In this document: piece by piece, positions 23,478-25,508 of the stretch | How the letters are laid out: each line of letters opens with the position of its first letter | Numbering within the stretch: the stretch's first letter is position 1 | Source: an uncultured Oscillibacter sp. | Lineage (GTDB): Bacteria; Bacillota; Clostridia; Oscillospirales; Oscillospiraceae | NCBI GenBank assembly: GCA_946494635.1 | Contig: CAMMCS010000009.1 | Location: 1 to 25,508 of the forward strand | Length of the DNA: 25,508 nt | Reading direction: 5' to 3' | Position numbers and translations under genes: made by a program | The notes under the pieces: generated by a model | Told to the model about the DNA's origin: nothing | Databases searched by the model: none | The model's input: only the letters and a program-made list of their open reading frames with translations

Positions 23478-24578
23478 GTGGGTGTTTTTTTGCAATTTGC
23501 GCTGCTTCCCGGCTGTCCGGAGGCAGCTGCCCGGGCAGCGGTGGAGAAAGCTGCCCGAAACCCGCAGTTTTCCATTGATTTAGACAGGTGTCGGTACGTC
23601 GCCTCCTATGCGGGAACCCAGGTCCTGCTGACAGGGGAGCTGGGCTTTGCCGATTTGGCGGAGGAACTGTCCCAGTTCACCCAAAATCCGGTGATGCTGC
23701 TCTACCTCTGCAACGGGGACTTCTGGGGTTATGACTTCTTCGGAGGCATGGAGGAGGACCATTTCTGCACCCTGCCCGACTACTTCGGCCCCATCTCTCC
23801 GGAGGAAAAAGCGCGGCTGGCAGGAAATCCGGCGGCCCTGGTGGACTGGTTTCCCTCTCAGGAGCAGGCAGTCCTATCCCGATATCTGCTCCATTGGTCT
23901 GACCATGAGGTGATCGACCTGGAGGAGGAGGGATATGCCTGCTCCAGTGATCGTTTCCCTTACGGAGACTGCTGGCAGGCCACGGACTTTGCTGCCCGGC
24001 TGGGGTTCCCCTGGCCCTTTGATCAGGTCATGGAGGCGGCGGGGATTTCTCTTCCGCCCCCACTGCCCACCCTAGGGGAGATCCTGGAGCAGGGCATCCC
24101 GCCCATAAGTCAGAAGGCAGTGGAGTTCCTGGAGCGGTCCCCGCTGCTCCGGCTGCCACAAGCTCTGACATCTGAGTACCAACTGGCTCTGCTGGCCGAA
24201 CCGGAAGTGGCGGAGCTGGGCCTGAAGGGGAAAAATCCCCGGGAGGCGGCAGAGTCCGTCGGGGGCTGCTGCTGGCCTGTGAAGTTTCCCGAGCGGGATC
24301 CTCTGTGTCAGCGGCTGTCCATCGCTGCTGCATTCTGCGACTTCTGGCTGAGCGGGGCGGGCTGGGGTTGGCTGGACAAGGCCACTTATGGGCCTGTCTA
24401 CGGCGCATACGAGAAGCCTGCTGATATGCAGCTGCTCCGGGCTCGGGCAGCCCTCACCGACTTCACCAAGCGGCACCGGGCCCAAAGGGATCTGAAGCGG
24501 CTGATGGAGTTGGATCCGGCCAACCGGGCAGTGTATCAGGCCGAGATGAACCACTGGCGTGAGAGCGCCTGGCACTGA
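23478..24578 (+). CDS. Protein of unknown function, possibly truncated by TGA
   Basis: A 366-aa cytoplasmic-looking protein without a recognised family. It starts at GTG 23478, eight nt after AAGGAGG, reading VGVFLQFALLPGCPEAAARA. Internal features are acidic and aromatic (YLCNGDFWGYDFFGGMEEDH), with a basic helical C-terminus (ALTDFTKRHRAQRDLKRLM). The reading frame continues past the TGA at 24576 for 40 codons of charged, helix-like sequence (KEGLREQFAEGERQVKDWKF) to a TGA at 24699, which looks like the natural continuation of the C-terminal helix. Either homologues are longer and this copy is cut short, or the tail is a separate remnant. It directly follows the Sel1 gene and probably shares its transcript. 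Confidence 0.7.
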   Translation: MGVFLQFALLPGCPEAAARAAVEKAARNPQFSIDLDRCRYVASYAGTQVLLTGELGFADLAEELSQFTQNPVMLLYLCNGDFWGYDFFGGMEEDHFCTLPDYFGPISPEEKARLAGNPAALVDWFPSQEQAVLSRYLLHWSDHEVIDLEEEGYACSSDRFPYGDCWQATDFAARLGFPWPFDQVMEAAGISLPPPLPTLGEILEQGIPPISQKAVEFLERSPLLRLPQALTSEYQLALLAEPEVAELGLKGKNPREAAESVGGCCWPVKFPERDPLCQRLSIAAAFCDFWLSGAGWGWLDKATYGPVYGAYEKPADMQLLRARAALTDFTKRHRAQRDLKRLMELDPANRAVYQAEMNHWRESAWH

Positions 24579-24701
24579 AAAGAAGGACTGCGCGAGCAGT
24601 TCGCCGAAGGAGAACGCCAGGTGAAGGATTGGAAGTTTCGGGAAAAGGAGCTGGCGGATCGGCGCCTCCAGCCTATTCCGGACAGGCGGCGGAGGAAATG
24701 A
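24579..24701 (+). other. In-frame coding-like extension after the TGA stop
   Basis: Forty sense codons in the frame of the preceding gene, rich in Glu, Lys, Arg and Gln and ending PDRRRRK before TGA. Composition and helix pattern match the C-terminus upstream. It is best read as the former C-terminal tail of that protein. Confidence 0.5.
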
Positions 24702-25222
24702 ACTGAAGGAAAATATAGATAAGGGCCCATGCAAAATCATAATCTGAGGCGTATTGGAAATGGCTCCTAAACAGGGTGATAGAAGCTGCATATTTTGAAT
24801 ATCAGAAGCAATGCCCCAAATTTTTAGAGAATTGTCGTTGCATGACATAGAAAACGTTTTTGGCCCTTGCGGAGCAGGTCAGCTATCTCTGATGTCCAGG
24901 CCGCAGCTACTGCGACATTGTTATAGGAATTTATACCGCTAAACGGCACCATAGCACATTTGACTACAGGTGCCAGATAAATTTGCGTTGCTTTCTGTGC
25001 AAGGGAAAGAGCAGACAGGCTGACCTGGACAAAGGATTCAAAGCCGGATATTTTCCGTTTTTCAATCCCAAAGCTTGCGCCTTTCATCTTTGCGATATGA
25101 ATACCGGGCTGTGCATGAGAAGAGAGAAAGCCCGGAATAACAGGGCTTTCTCCCATAAAATGAGGGTAGGAGCCTTGGACAGTCCAAGAAAACCGTTCAA
25201 TACTCCTACCCTTGTCCATTTT
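24702..25222. other. Non-coding stretch with stem-loops
   Basis: No credible gene on either strand. It holds a perfect 10-bp stem GAGAAAGCCC/GGGCTTTCTC (25124-25152) and a larger structured element in which AGGGTAGGAG (25163-25172) pairs with CTCCTACCCT (25203-25212), enclosing a smaller hairpin TTGGAC/GTCCAA. A 199-codon minus-strand frame (25423-24824) crosses all of these and is probably spurious. Confidence 0.55.
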
Positions 25223-25485
25223 GGAAGGGACGGTTGAAATCGATATTTTGGATGGGCAGAACCGCTGCAGAAGAACTGCTAAACGGCCCTTCTGGGCCGC
25301 GGCGCGAGTGCGCCGCACAAGCGTTTTGGCCGTAGGCCAAAACCTTGGCGCAGGGGTGGCTCCGCCGCCCCGAGCATTAAAATCCCGAAGGGTGGAGCCG
25401 CCCTGCGGCGGCAGAACCCACAAAAAAGGACATCTGCTTTGCAGATGTCCTTTTTTGTGGAAGGGACGGTTAAAATCGATATTTT
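25223..25485. repeat. Mosaic hairpin repeat bounded by 27-bp direct repeats
   Basis: GGAAGGGACGGTTGAAATCG plus ATATTTT at 25223-25249 recurs at 25459-25485 with a single difference. Between the copies lie consecutive perfect stem-loops: CGGCCC/GGGCCG (25284-25299), CGGCGC/GCGCCG (25300-25315), GTTTTGGCC/GGCCAAAAC (25323-25343), GC-rich inverted segments at about 25350-25413, and a long hairpin at 25418-25460. The layout matches the dispersed non-coding mosaic repeats common between genes of gut Oscillospiraceae. It may be transcribed as a structured RNA; that is not shown here. Confidence 0.75.
25418..25460. terminator. Long perfect hairpin with T-tract inside the repeat
   Basis: CCACAAAAAAGGACATCTGC pairs over 20 bp with its complement around a TTT loop, with A/T runs within both arms, so it could terminate transcription in either direction. 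Confidence 0.6.
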
Positions 25486-25508
25486 TGAAAGACTAACTTC
25501 ACATCAAT

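Noticed and set aside
24824..25423. 199-codon minus-strand frame as a gene
   Set aside because: It runs through several perfect hairpins and one copy of a direct repeat, has no ribosome site, and reads like the low-complexity products typical of mosaic repeats.
25223..25485. CRISPR array
   Set aside because: Only two repeat copies 236 bp apart, with hairpin-rich DNA between them rather than regular unique spacers, and no cas genes.

Overview
The window reads as chromosome from a GC-rich anaerobic Firmicute, most likely a gut Oscillospiraceae/Eubacteriales relative (Flavonifractor, Lawsonibacter or Intestinimonas type). This is an inference from several things: high-GC coding sequence with strong AAGGAGG ribosome sites, Bacillota-type sigma-A promoters in AT-rich gaps, lipoprotein-anchored ABC binding proteins, FCD-type GntR regulators, and a hairpin-rich mosaic intergenic repeat at the right end. 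No rRNA, tRNA, CRISPR array, transposase or phage module was recognised.

Left part (1-8,912). A truncated 2-oxoacid/acetoin dehydrogenase E1-alpha gene (minus) diverges from a GntR/FCD regulator (plus). Next is a six-gene minus-strand operon, in transcription order: BMP-family lipoprotein, double-NBD ATPase, two permeases (NupNOPQ-type nucleoside/purine importer), a second GntR/FCD regulator, and an adenine-deaminase-like amidohydrolase. The layout says 'import a purine or nucleoside, deaminate it, sense it'. The deaminase keeps its metal ligands but lacks two signature motifs of true adenine deaminases. Two operon genes carry a single in-frame TAG codon each.

Middle left (9,263-11,307). A small minus-strand operon in decay or badly sequenced: a short ORF, a coiled-coil/two-TM protein, an isochorismatase-like cysteine hydrolase and a small unknown protein, closed by a hairpin terminator. 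Three of the four are broken by apparent one-base deletions.

Centre (11,411-18,799). An unusual 743-aa regulator (LacI-type HTH plus sugar-binding-like domain plus a complete extracellular-solute-binding-protein-like domain) diverges from an FbpABC/AfuABC-like ABC importer: lipoprotein, fused double permease, ATPase. A ComEC-type metallo-beta-lactamase-fold hydrolase overlaps the end of the ATPase gene. A strong hairpin lies between the binding-protein and permease genes. The transported substrate is not evident; an iron(III) label would rest on family resemblance only.

Right part (18,861-25,508). A decayed class-I glutamine-amidotransferase-like (peptidase C26) pseudogene is followed by a plus-strand run of accessory genes: a three-TM protein of unknown function, a GNAT acetyltransferase, a Sel1-repeat protein and an unrecognised protein whose frame continues 40 codons past its TGA. 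The window ends in about 800 bp of non-coding sequence with stem-loops between 27-bp direct repeats.

The most striking overall property is the density of lesions: two in-frame TAGs, one TGA followed by credible protein, several one-base deletions and one large deletion. Either this lineage is losing these loci, or the assembly has uncorrected errors, or nonsense codons are being read. Raw reads would separate these.
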